From an uncultured Coriobacteriaceae bacterium (GTDB taxonomy: Bacteria; Actinomycetota; Coriobacteriia; Coriobacteriales; Eggerthellaceae): a DNA stretch of 64,000 bases. The position numbers and the translations under genes were made by a program. The stretch is taken from the NCBI GenBank assembly GCA_937937585.1, contig CALDCB010000008.1, forward strand, positions 1 to 64,000. Direction: 5' to 3'. Below are positions 34,431-47,226 of this stretch, one piece after another. The notes below the pieces were generated by a model. That model saw nothing but the letters and a program-made list of their open reading frames with translations. It was not told the origin of the DNA and did no database searches. The first letter of the stretch is position 1; each line of letters starts with the position of its first letter.

Positions 34431-34471
34431 AAAAGAAGGCTGCCGACCAGTTTTCGCTAATCGACAGCCTT
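34431..34471 (-). terminator. Terminator of rpoB-rpoC
   Basis: On the minus strand AAGGCTGTCGA and TCGGCAGCCTT (one mismatch) are followed by CTTTTATG. It lies about 30 bases after the rpoC stop. Confidence 0.75.
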
Positions 34472-34502
34472 TGAATCACATAGACAAATCTATGCCTGAG
34501 CG

Positions 34503-38918
<4,416 letters not shown>

Positions 38919-41900
38919 TTAGCGCTCCTCCCCTTCGTTGCCGATCAAATCGTTAGAATCTTCAGATTCCAAGTCACTCATCAAATCTCCCAGTTCCGCA
39001 GCGATGCTGTCCAGGGCAGACGCGTCGTCTTCCTCGGTCTTCTTGGCATCGGCTGCAAGTGCGCCGTAAAGCGCCTGGTCTTCGTCTTCGGCATCCTCGG
39101 ATACCGTAATGGGTTGCAGGTCGTGGCCCTCGAGCTCGACGTTCAGGCACAAGGAACGCATTTCCTTGATAAGAACCTTGAAGCTCTCGGGGACCTCGGC
39201 GGCAGGGATGTTCTCGCCCTTGACGATGGCCTCGTACGACTTGACGCGGCCCGAAGTGTCGTCGGACTTAACGGTAAGGATCTCCTGCAGGACGTTCGAT
39301 GCGCCGTATGCGTACAGCGCCCAAACTTCCATCTCGCCGAAACGCTGGCCGCCGAACTGAGCTTTGCCGCCCAGAGGTTGCTGCGTGATAAGGCTGTAAG
39401 GGCCGGTCGAACGGGCATGGATCTTGTCGTCGACCATATGGCCCAGCTTAAGCATGTAGGTGGTGCCGACGGTGATGGGCTCGCGGAACTTCTCGCCCGT
39501 GCGGCCGTCGTAGAGCCACGTCTTGCCTTCGGGGGTGACCTGCGGCACGAACTCGTCGCGAGCAAGGTCGCCGTACTTCTCGTGGTTCAGGTTGATAAGG
39601 TTGCGGTTCGAGTTGACGATGGCAGTCTGGATCTCTTCCTCGTTAGCACCGTCGAAGACCGGGGTGGAAACGAAGAACGGGCCCTCTACTGCCTCATCGG
39701 TCTTCTCGTCGTCCGACCAACCCCACATGGCTGCCCAGCCAAGGTGGTTCTCAAGGAGCTGGCCGACGTTCATACGAGAAGGAACGCCCAGGGGGTTCAG
39801 GATGACGTCGATCGGCGTGCCGTCTGCCATGTAAGGCATGTCCTCGACGGGGAGCACGCGGGAGATAACGCCCTTGTTGCCGTGACGACCGGAAAGTTTG
39901 TCGCCGGGCTGGACCTTACGCTTCTGAGCGATGTAGATGCGGACAAGCTCGTTCACGCCGGGAGCCAGCTCGTCGCCGGCCTCGCGGGTGAAGCGGCTGA
40001 TGCCGATGACGCGACCACCGGAACCATGAGGCACCTTCAGAGAGGTGTCACGGACCTCGCGGGCCTTCTCACCGAAGATGGCGCGCAGCAGGCGCTCCTC
40101 GGCGGTGAGCTCGGTCTCGCCCTTCGGGGTGACCTTGCCGACCAGGACGTCGCCAGGGCCAACTTCGGCGCCGATGCGGATGATGCCGTCAGCATCGAGA
40201 TCGGAGATCATGTCGTCGGAGATGTTCGGGATCTCGCGGGTGATTTCCTCGGGACCGAGCTTGGTGTCACGGGCATCGATCTCGTACTCGGAGATATGGA
40301 TGGACGTGAGCAAGTCCTCAGACACGACACGCTCGGAGACGATGATAGCGTCCTCGTAGTTGTAGCCTTCCCACGGCATGTATGCAATGAGCAGGTTCTG
40401 ACCGAGTGCAAGCTCGCCGCCGTCGCAGGACGGGCCGTCAGCCAGCACGTCGCCAGCCTGGACCTCGTCGCCCTTGCGGACGATCGGGCGGTGGTTGATG
40501 CAACCGGACTGATTGGAGCGCTGGAACTTGGGAACCAGGTACTCGTCGTACTCGCCGTCGTTGTTCAGGACGATGATGGTCTGGCCATCGACGTAGTCGA
40601 CGACGCCTGCGTTCTGTGCGACCAGCATCTCGCCGGAGTCAACGGCGATGCGGTGCTCGATGCCGGTGCCGACATAAGGAGCATGCGGCTTGAGCAGCGG
40701 CACTGCCTGGCGCTGCATGTTCGAACCCATGAGCGCGCGGTTTGCGTCGTCGTGCTCGAGGAACGGGATGAGCGAGGTTGCGACGGAGGTCATCTGACGA
40801 GGGGAAACGTCCATGTACTGAACGTTCTCGGGCGCGATCTCGTCGGGCTCGCCGAACATGCCGGAAGCGTCCTTGGTGCGGCAAAGGATGCGCTCGGATT
40901 CATGGAAGGTGCCGTCCTCGTCGAAGCGGCCGAAGACGCGGGTTTCGGGATCGAAGGTCTCGTTTGCCTGGGCGATGACGTAGTTCTCTTCCTCGTCAGC
41001 GGTCAGGTAATCGACCTCGTCGGTGACCTTGCCATCGACGACGCGACGGTACGGGGTCTCGATGAAACCGAAGCGGTTGACGCGGGCATACGTAGCCAGC
41101 GAGCCGATAAGGCCGATGTTCGGGCCTTCAGGCGTCTCGATGGGGCACATACGGCCGTAATGCGAATTGTGAACGTCGCGGACTTCGAAGCCTGCACGCT
41201 CGCGCGACAAGCCGCCCGGGCCCAGTGCGGACAGACGACGCTTGTGCGTGATGCCTGCAGCAGGGTTGGACTGGTCCATGAACTGGGACAGCTGCGAAGA
41301 ACCGAAGAACTCCTTGATGGAAGCGACGATAGGACGGATGTTCACCAACGACTGCGGGGTGATCTCGTCAGGCTCCTGCATGCTCATGCGCTCGCGGACG
41401 ACGCGCTCCATGCGCGACAGGCCGATGCGGAACTGGTTCTGGATCAGCTCGCCGACCGTGCGGATGCGGCGGTTGCCGAAATGGTCGATATCGTCGACGG
41501 AGAAGCCCTCCTGGCCCTCATGCAGGGCGATGATGTACTTCATCGTCTTGACGATGTCCTCTTCGGTAAGCGTGGAGGCATCGTTCTCGGGGTCGAGCTG
41601 AAGCTTCTTATTGATTTTGTAGCGGCCGACAGCGGCAAGGTCGTAGCGCTGCGGGTTGAAGAACAGGCCGTCGAGAAGCGTGCGGGCAGAGTCGAGCGTG
41701 GGCGGCTCGCCTGGACGGAAACGCTTGTACAGCTCGATGAGGGACTCCTCGCGGGTAGTTGCGGGGTCGCGATCGAGCGTGCGCAGGATCATCTCGGAAG
41801 AGCCCAGAAGCTCGATGATCTCCTCGCGGGTCTCGGCAAGACCGAGGGCGCGGACCAGCAGGGTTGCCGGCTGCTTACGACGACGGTCGATGCGCACGTG

Positions 41901-42449
41901 GAGGACGTCGCGCTTGTCGGTTTCGAACTCGAGCCATGCACCACGGCTGGGGATGACCTTGGCGTTGTAGATGGTCTTCGGCGAAGTCTTGTCGACCTCG
42001 GTGGAGAAGTAAACGCCAGGGGAACGAACCAGCTGGGAAACGACGACGCGCTCGGTGCCGTTGATGATGAAGGTGCCGCGCGGGGTCATGAGCGGGAAGT
42101 CGCCCATAAAGACCTCTTGCTCCTTGATCTCGCCCGTTTCCTTGTTGATGAAACGGATCTCGACGAAGAGCGGGGCCTGATACGAGACGTCCTTCTCTTT
42201 GCACTCATCGACCGTGTACTTCGGGTCACCGAACGAATGCTTGCCGAACTCGACGACCATGTCCTTGGTCGAGTTCTCGATGGGGCTGATGCTCGCGAAT
42301 GCCTGATCAAGACCTTCGGTCTTGAACCATTCGAAATTCTCCGTCTGAACGGCGATCAGGTTGGGAACATCCATTACGTCCGGAATTTTCGCGAAGCTGC
42401 GGCGCGTCCTATAACGGCTGGTGGAAGTGGGATTTTGTCCTTTAGCCAC
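38919..42449 (-). CDS. rpoB: RNA polymerase beta subunit
   Basis: The 1,176-residue subunit starts at GTG 42449 behind GGAGG; an open frame continues to 42533 without a site. Rifampicin region (SQLSQFMDQSNPAAGITHKR), RPIVRKGDEVQAGDVLADGP, GRHGNKGVISRVLP and EMEVWALYAYGASNVLQEIL identify it. In the rifampicin region the usual QNNPL is QSNPA. The last 40 residues are acidic. rpoC follows with no gap, its ribosome site lying in the final rpoB codons. rplJ/rplL are not upstream within the window; L-serine dehydratase is. Confidence 0.97.
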   Translation of the reverse strand: MAKGQNPTSTSRYRTRRSFAKIPDVMDVPNLIAVQTENFEWFKTEGLDQAFASISPIENSTKDMVVEFGKHSFGDPKYTVDECKEKDVSYQAPLFVEIRFINKETGEIKEQEVFMGDFPLMTPRGTFIINGTERVVVSQLVRSPGVYFSTEVDKTSPKTIYNAKVIPSRGAWLEFETDKRDVLHVRIDRRRKQPATLLVRALGLAETREEIIELLGSSEMILRTLDRDPATTREESLIELYKRFRPGEPPTLDSARTLLDGLFFNPQRYDLAAVGRYKINKKLQLDPENDASTLTEEDIVKTMKYIIALHEGQEGFSVDDIDHFGNRRIRTVGELIQNQFRIGLSRMERVVRERMSMQEPDEITPQSLVNIRPIVASIKEFFGSSQLSQFMDQSNPAAGITHKRRLSALGPGGLSRERAGFEVRDVHNSHYGRMCPIETPEGPNIGLIGSLATYARVNRFGFIETPYRRVVDGKVTDEVDYLTADEEENYVIAQANETFDPETRVFGRFDEDGTFHESERILCRTKDASGMFGEPDEIAPENVQYMDVSPRQMTSVATSLIPFLEHDDANRALMGSNMQRQAVPLLKPHAPYVGTGIEHRIAVDSGEMLVAQNAGVVDYVDGQTIIVLNNDGEYDEYLVPKFQRSNQSGCINHRPIVRKGDEVQAGDVLADGPSCDGGELALGQNLLIAYMPWEGYNYEDAIIVSERVVSEDLLTSIHISEYEIDARDTKLGPEEITREIPNISDDMISDLDADGIIRIGAEVGPGDVLVGKVTPKGETELTAEERLLRAIFGEKAREVRDTSLKVPHGSGGRVIGISRFTREAGDELAPGVNELVRIYIAQKRKVQPGDKLSGRHGNKGVISRVLPVEDMPYMADGTPIDVILNPLGVPSRMNVGQLLENHLGWAAMWGWSDDEKTDEAVEGPFFVSTPVFDGANEEEIQTAIVNSNRNLINLNHEKYGDLARDEFVPQVTPEGKTWLYDGRTGEKFREPITVGTTYMLKLGHMVDDKIHARSTGPYSLITQQPLGGKAQFGGQRFGEMEVWALYAYGASNVLQEILTVKSDDTSGRVKSYEAIVKGENIPAAEVPESFKVLIKEMRSLCLNVELEGHDLQPITVSEDAEDEDQALYGALAADAKKTEEDDASALDSIAAELGDLMSDLESEDSNDLIGNEGEER

Positions 42450-42504
42450 GAGGCTTTTCCTCCTTAGTGAACACCCGTGATTCTGCAAAAAGTCACAATC
42501 GAAT

Positions 42505-42533
42505 AGACTATAACGGGATACAAGGAGGGTCAA
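42505..42533 (-). promoter_or_regulatory. rpoBC promoter
   Basis: On the minus strand TTGACC (42533-42528) and TAGTCT (42510-42505) are 17 bases apart; an overlapping TATAGT is shifted by two. Transcription would start near 42498, giving a 50-base leader before GTG at 42449. Confidence 0.65.
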
Positions 42534-42739
42534 GAAATTTTTTCAGTAACTATGTGGTTTCGCTGTTCTTTCCAGCTTTCATCAGGGATTTCGAACTGTG
42601 GATTCGGTTTGATGACGTAAATTCACGACGTCACACAAGCCGAATCCGCATGCGTTTTTGAACGATGCCGCAAACCCCGCGAACCCCCATCCGAACAACG
42701 GGGGAGGCCGCAGAAAGCACCCCTCCCCAACGTCTTGGA

Positions 42740-44377
42740 TCAGTTGTTGCAAGCCGGACGCAAATGCGATTCGCACCACGCGCAGGCATCAGGCGTCGCT
42801 GCCAAACCGCCCAAAGCGCTTTCGCGCAATTCGAACGGAAGCGAACGACCCACTTTGAACATGGCCTCGACGGTTTGGTCGAAGCCCACCAGGTTGCCGA
42901 TTCCCGCCAGCGCGATCTGAGCGCTGACCAACGCCGTGGCAGCGCCCGATGCGTTCCTTTTCTGGCACGGCACTTCAACAAGGCCGGCCACCGGATCGCA
43001 CACCAGGCCCATCATGTTCGTGAGCGCGTTGCCGGCGGCGTTCAGGCACTGACGCGGCGATCCACCCTCGAGCTCGACCGCGGCGGCTGCAGCCATGGCG
43101 GCAGCCGAACCGATCTCGGCCTGGCATCCGCCCTCGGCGCCCGAAACCGTGGCATTGCACGTGATGAGGTAGCCAACCGCCGCAGCGCAGGCCAAAGCCC
43201 GCTCGATCTGCGCGTCGTCATAGCCATTCGCCTTCTGAAGCGCCAGCAGCACGCCGGGGATGACGCCCGCCGAACCGGCCGTGGGTGCGGCAACGATGCG
43301 GCCCATCGAGGCATTCGTCTCGAGCACCGCCATGGAATACGTCGCCGCGCTGGCAACAGGCTCTCCGCAGATATCGTGCACAGAGCCGCGAAGCGCCGCC
43401 ATGCGCGCAGCCTCGCCGCCCAGCAGCCCGCCAATGGAAGGACGCTGAACGCTTAAAGGACCGAACGCCGATTCACGCATTACCTCAAGAACACGATGCA
43501 AGTACTCGGCGGAGGCGTCTTGGAAGCCGCGGCTTTCCGTAAGCGCCGCCTCGCGGCGCAAGAACGCCTCGGAAATGGAGATGCCGCTTTCATCGCAGCG
43601 GCGCAAAAGCGACTTGCCCGTGGCGAAATCGACGGACTTGAAACGCTCGAGCGCTTGCTGCTGCGCCTCAGCGGAAACCGCTTTCCCCGACGGCCCCGAG
43701 AAACCGACGGCGCCCATGATGCGAACGTCGTGGACAAGGGGGCTTGACATGATGGCCCGGCGAACCTCGCCCGCCACCTCTTGGTCGGTTTCCAAGATGG
43801 TCCATGCCGCATCGCCGCGCTGCTCGCGATACAAGCGCGCGGTGGCAATGTTCACGCCGTGCTCGCTCAAGCGCGCGGCGATATGCGCCAACACACCTGG
43901 CTTGTCGCTTTGATGCACGACGACACTGGGGATATCGCCCGTGATGAACACGTCCACCCCGTCGATGCGCTTGATGACCGCGGCGCCGCCGCCGATGCTC
44001 TCGCCGCGCACCTCCATATGGCCGCCGTCTTCGTCATCAAGGATGACATCGATAGTGTTGGGATGCTCGAAACCGTCGTCATCGGGAAGCGGAGTGAAGG
44101 TGAATGAGAGACCTGCGCCTTCGGCATAAGCGAAAGAATCGCGGATGCGCAGATCATCCGGTGCGAAACCAAGCATGCCCGCTACCAGCGCCTTATCGGT
44201 ACCATGACCGACGAGCGTATGGGCGAAGCTTCCCAGAAGACGGAATTCGACACGCACCGGACGTGCAGCGGCAAGCCTGCGGGCCATGTACGCGATGCGC
44301 AAAGCGCCCGCCGTATGCGAGCTTGACGGCCCGACCATCACCGGCCCGATAACGTCCCTCAATCCCAAAGAAACCAA
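42740..44377 (-). CDS. sdaA: L-serine dehydratase, iron-sulfur dependent, single chain
   Basis: Deaminates L-serine to pyruvate and ammonia. One 545-residue chain joins the beta domain (VIGPVMVGPSSSHTAG), an ACT domain at about 148-220 (VVVHQSDKPGVLAHIAARLS) and the alpha catalytic domain. The alpha domain carries the cluster cysteines in LITCNATVSGAEGGCQAEIG and LVCDPVAGLVEVPCQKRN. In many gram-positives the two parts are separate genes; here they are fused. Start is TTG at 44377 with GGAGGG seven bases upstream. Serine catabolism would feed energy metabolism in an amino-acid-fermenting bacterium. Confidence 0.93.
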   Translation of the reverse strand: MVSLGLRDVIGPVMVGPSSSHTAGALRIAYMARRLAAARPVRVEFRLLGSFAHTLVGHGTDKALVAGMLGFAPDDLRIRDSFAYAEGAGLSFTFTPLPDDDGFEHPNTIDVILDDEDGGHMEVRGESIGGGAAVIKRIDGVDVFITGDIPSVVVHQSDKPGVLAHIAARLSEHGVNIATARLYREQRGDAAWTILETDQEVAGEVRRAIMSSPLVHDVRIMGAVGFSGPSGKAVSAEAQQQALERFKSVDFATGKSLLRRCDESGISISEAFLRREAALTESRGFQDASAEYLHRVLEVMRESAFGPLSVQRPSIGGLLGGEAARMAALRGSVHDICGEPVASAATYSMAVLETNASMGRIVAAPTAGSAGVIPGVLLALQKANGYDDAQIERALACAAAVGYLITCNATVSGAEGGCQAEIGSAAAMAAAAAVELEGGSPRQCLNAAGNALTNMMGLVCDPVAGLVEVPCQKRNASGAATALVSAQIALAGIGNLVGFDQTVEAMFKVGRSLPFELRESALGGLAATPDACAWCESHLRPACNN

Positions 44378-44464
44378 GGCGCCCTCCGTTCGAACGACCT
44401 ACTGCGGCAGCGTTGACACTGCCTAATTGCGGAAACGTGTAGTCACGTCCCTTTGAACCAGCTT

Positions 44465-45007
44465 CTACATGCCGTCGCGCAGCGCCTTGAGCTTGGCAAG
44501 CGTGCCCGCGTCGATGCGCCCGGCAACCGTACGCTTCTCGGCGACCTTCGGCGTTTCGTCAAGATGGATCTCTTCGTAGTATCCCGCCATTTCGCGACTG
44601 AAGCCCTCGGCGCTCATGCGATCCACGCCGAAACCGAACACCGTGTCTTGGATGGTGGCGTCGGATGTGACGACGAGCGTCTCGATCTTGCGCTGGCGCG
44701 CATCGTGAGCAAGTTTCTCAATGACTTTGTCGGCAGACGAGCCAGCCGGCGAGAACACCACGCGCACGCCGCCGATCTTCTGCGTCTCGCCCGTGGAGTA
44801 CTCGTTACCGCCACCGTCGAAGACGATCGTGGCCTGATACTCTTTGCCAGCGAAATACGCAACGTCTTTGATAAGCATCTCGCGCGACCTGTTCAGGATA
44901 TCGTCCTCATAATCGGCAGTGGGAGCGGCGATGTGCTTGTAGCGGCTGCCGCTTCGCAGCACGTTGAAGCCGTCGACGATCAAAATGCGCTTGCGATCCT
45001 TCGGCAT
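44465..45007 (-). CDS. NYN domain protein (YacP/Rae1-like)
   Basis: The 180-residue protein belongs to the NYN (PIN-like) nuclease group: ILIVDGFNVLRSGS near the N-terminus, ATIVFDGGG in the middle and TLVVTSDATIQDTV provide the acidic metal site. The relative YacP/Rae1 is a ribosome-associated endoribonuclease. Its ATG overlaps the preceding stop (TGATG at 45009-45005), so it is translationally coupled to the DUF2974 gene. In many gram-positives a YacP gene lies next to the rlmB-type rRNA methyltransferase, as here one gene away. Confidence 0.8.
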   Translation of the reverse strand: MPKDRKRILIVDGFNVLRSGSRYKHIAAPTADYEDDILNRSREMLIKDVAYFAGKEYQATIVFDGGGNEYSTGETQKIGGVRVVFSPAGSSADKVIEKLAHDARQRKIETLVVTSDATIQDTVFGFGVDRMSAEGFSREMAGYYEEIHLDETPKVAEKRTVAGRIDAGTLAKLKALRDGM

Positions 45008-46131
45008 CAGCGCGCCTCCTTCGATTCAAGCGATGCGTTGACGGCGTCGCTTTTGTTGGCGGCGGCATGAAGCAGCTTCCCAAAGCCGTCATACAGCGCC
45101 GCGCGTACCTTCTCGTCTGACCCGATGATGGTTTTGAACGCGTCAATGGGTGTGGCAACCTTCTCGCCTTCGCCAAAACCTGTAGCGCCGCCGGACGAGC
45201 ACACCAAGAAGAACGCCTCGATGAAACGCTCGCGCTCATCGGCGTCCATGGACCTCAGCCAATCGTCAAGGGTGCGTCTGCCGTAATCGGCAGCCGCATC
45301 AAGCTTGCCGCGATCGACGAACGAGGCGTTCTCGACGTCGACCAGCCAGGTATAAGGGTCATGCTGCATAAGGGTACCGATGCCGTTGCTTTGCACGACT
45401 TTCATGACAGGAACGGTCTCGAACAGCTGACCGAACACGGAAAGCTGCGGCACCGTTTTCGAGACCTTGGGGATAAGCGCGACGAACGCGTCCGACTCGA
45501 CGACCTCTTCGTAAAAACCGGGACCATCGTGATCGAATACGCGCACGATGCGGTCGGACACCTTTGCCGGGGCGTTCATCGAGCAATAGGTTGCAAGGTT
45601 GCCACCCTTGGAATGACCGCCCACGAACAGGTTGCCCGTGGTTGCCTCTGCGCATTCGAGCAGATACGCAAGCGATTCGATCTGGGCGGGAACGGGGTAA
45701 CTAACCGCCAGGTTGAAATCTTCCTTCCAACCGACGATGGTCATGTCCGTGCCGCGAAACGCCACGAACGTGTCACCATTCGGAAGAAGAAAGCACGTTG
45801 CCGAGAACTGGATGCCGCGATCGGCGTCGATGTCGTTGACGTAACGGCAAACGCGAACCTCGCGGAAGCGGGGCGAGGAAGCGAACGCGGCAATAAGGCG
45901 CGCGTTCGGCTTAGGGTCGCGCAAGCCGCCGTAAAGCCGTTCCAAATTCTCGGCTTGAAAGAGGTCGCGTAACAAGCGACCCTCACCCGTGGTTGCGTCG
46001 GGAAACGTCTCGCCGATTCGCAAGTAGGCAAGTTGGCAAAACGCCAAGCTGTCGACCTCGTTCACCGGAAAATCGGAAAACGACGCGAACGTGCGCTCGA
46101 CGTAGTCGACGATGGTTCTTTGCTCCGGCAT
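45007..46131 (-). CDS. DUF2974 alpha/beta hydrolase (Mbeg1-like)
   Basis: The 374-residue protein starts with the family pattern TIVDYVERTFASFSDFPVNEVDSLAFCQLAYL and has a lipase-type nucleophile elbow GGHSKGGNLATYC (Ser in GHSKG) and downstream DHDGPGFYEEV. Class 3 lipase-like fold, cytoplasmic since no signal peptide is seen; substrate unknown. It is one base from overlapping the NYN gene and 18 bases downstream of the methyltransferase, so all three appear to be one unit. Confidence 0.8.
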   Translation of the reverse strand: MPEQRTIVDYVERTFASFSDFPVNEVDSLAFCQLAYLRIGETFPDATTGEGRLLRDLFQAENLERLYGGLRDPKPNARLIAAFASSPRFREVRVCRYVNDIDADRGIQFSATCFLLPNGDTFVAFRGTDMTIVGWKEDFNLAVSYPVPAQIESLAYLLECAEATTGNLFVGGHSKGGNLATYCSMNAPAKVSDRIVRVFDHDGPGFYEEVVESDAFVALIPKVSKTVPQLSVFGQLFETVPVMKVVQSNGIGTLMQHDPYTWLVDVENASFVDRGKLDAAADYGRRTLDDWLRSMDADERERFIEAFFLVCSSGGATGFGEGEKVATPIDAFKTIIGSDEKVRAALYDGFGKLLHAAANKSDAVNASLESKEAR

Positions 46132-46149
46132 TGCCGCGCCTGTTCGCTG

Positions 46150-46938
46150 CTAAGCCTGCTCGGTCGAACGACACGGGTAGCCGCCCTTTTCGGGACGGTT
46201 CTGGCGCAGCCACTCGTACATGAACGCAGTGGAAGCCTGGGCGACGTTCAGCGAAGACACCTCGCCCATCTGGGGCAGGCGGCCGAACAGGTCGCAGTTA
46301 TCAAGAGCCAGACGCGAAACGCCCTCGTGCTCGTTGCCCATGACCAGGCCGATCTTGCCCTTCAGGTTCATGTCCCAAATCTCGTCCTGAGCATGCTCGG
46401 TAGCAGCAGCGATCCAAAAGCCGCTTTCTTGCAGGCGCTTGATGGCCTGAACGATGTTCGAGGTTTGGGCGATGGGCATATGGGCCACGGCGCCCGCCGA
46501 GCTTTTGTAGGTGGAAGCATCGACATGAGCGCTGCGCTTGTTGGGGATGACCACGCCACATGCACCGACGGACTCGGCGCTGCGAATGACGGCACCCAGG
46601 TTACCCGCATCGGTGATGTGATCAAGCAGGACCACCAGGGCGCGACCGTCGTTTTCGGCGGCATAGCGCTCGGCTGAGGCGATAACATCGCCAACCCCGA
46701 CGTAACCGAAAGGCTTGGCCTCGGCGATGACGCCCTGATGGCTGTCGCGCACCGAAAGCTCGTCAAGCTTCTTGCGCGAAACCTTGTCCACGCGGATGTC
46801 GCGCTGACGCGCCTTGCGCAGGATGTCGCCAACCATCTGGTCTTGATGGAGGTTATCGGCGATCATGATGCGCTTGAGCGGAACGTTCACGCGCATTGCC
46901 TCGATGATGGGGCGCTTGCCCTCGATGTAGTCGGCCAT
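46150..46938 (-). CDS. rlmB: TrmH/SpoU family rRNA 2'-O-methyltransferase (RlmB-like)
   Basis: The 262-residue protein has an N-terminal substrate-binding domain (YIEGKRPIIEAMRVNVPLKR) and a SPOUT methyltransferase domain. SPOUT motif 1 is LLDHITDAGNLGAVIRSAES, motif 2 LVMGNEHEGVSRLALDNCD and motif 3 VSSLNVAQASTAFMYEWLRQ, forming the knotted SAM site. RlmB methylates G2251 of 23S rRNA; other members act on tRNA or other rRNA sites, so the exact target is inferred. AAAGG precedes the start. Confidence 0.88.
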   Translation of the reverse strand: MADYIEGKRPIIEAMRVNVPLKRIMIADNLHQDQMVGDILRKARQRDIRVDKVSRKKLDELSVRDSHQGVIAEAKPFGYVGVGDVIASAERYAAENDGRALVVLLDHITDAGNLGAVIRSAESVGACGVVIPNKRSAHVDASTYKSSAGAVAHMPIAQTSNIVQAIKRLQESGFWIAAATEHAQDEIWDMNLKGKIGLVMGNEHEGVSRLALDNCDLFGRLPQMGEVSSLNVAQASTAFMYEWLRQNRPEKGGYPCRSTEQA

Positions 46939-47226
46939 GTGCTGCCTTTCGCCCGCCGAGCCGTGCAGGCACGCGGGAATTCAATCGGAATCAAAATAGG
47001 TACATTGGTTGTATTCGACCGAAAAGTGTACCATGCGCCGCATCCTGCTGTGTTTATTTAGTCCCCATTTCGAACCATTCCATCAAAACCGCAGGCAAAC
47101 CCCTGATAATCGATTCTGAACGATCTAATTACCCGCGCATCGCTCAGCGTATCGCGAAGCGCAACGGGCCAGCCCCGATATCACGTTCCAACCGCATTTG
47201 GTTCCATCTCCGTTCTAAGGAAAGAA

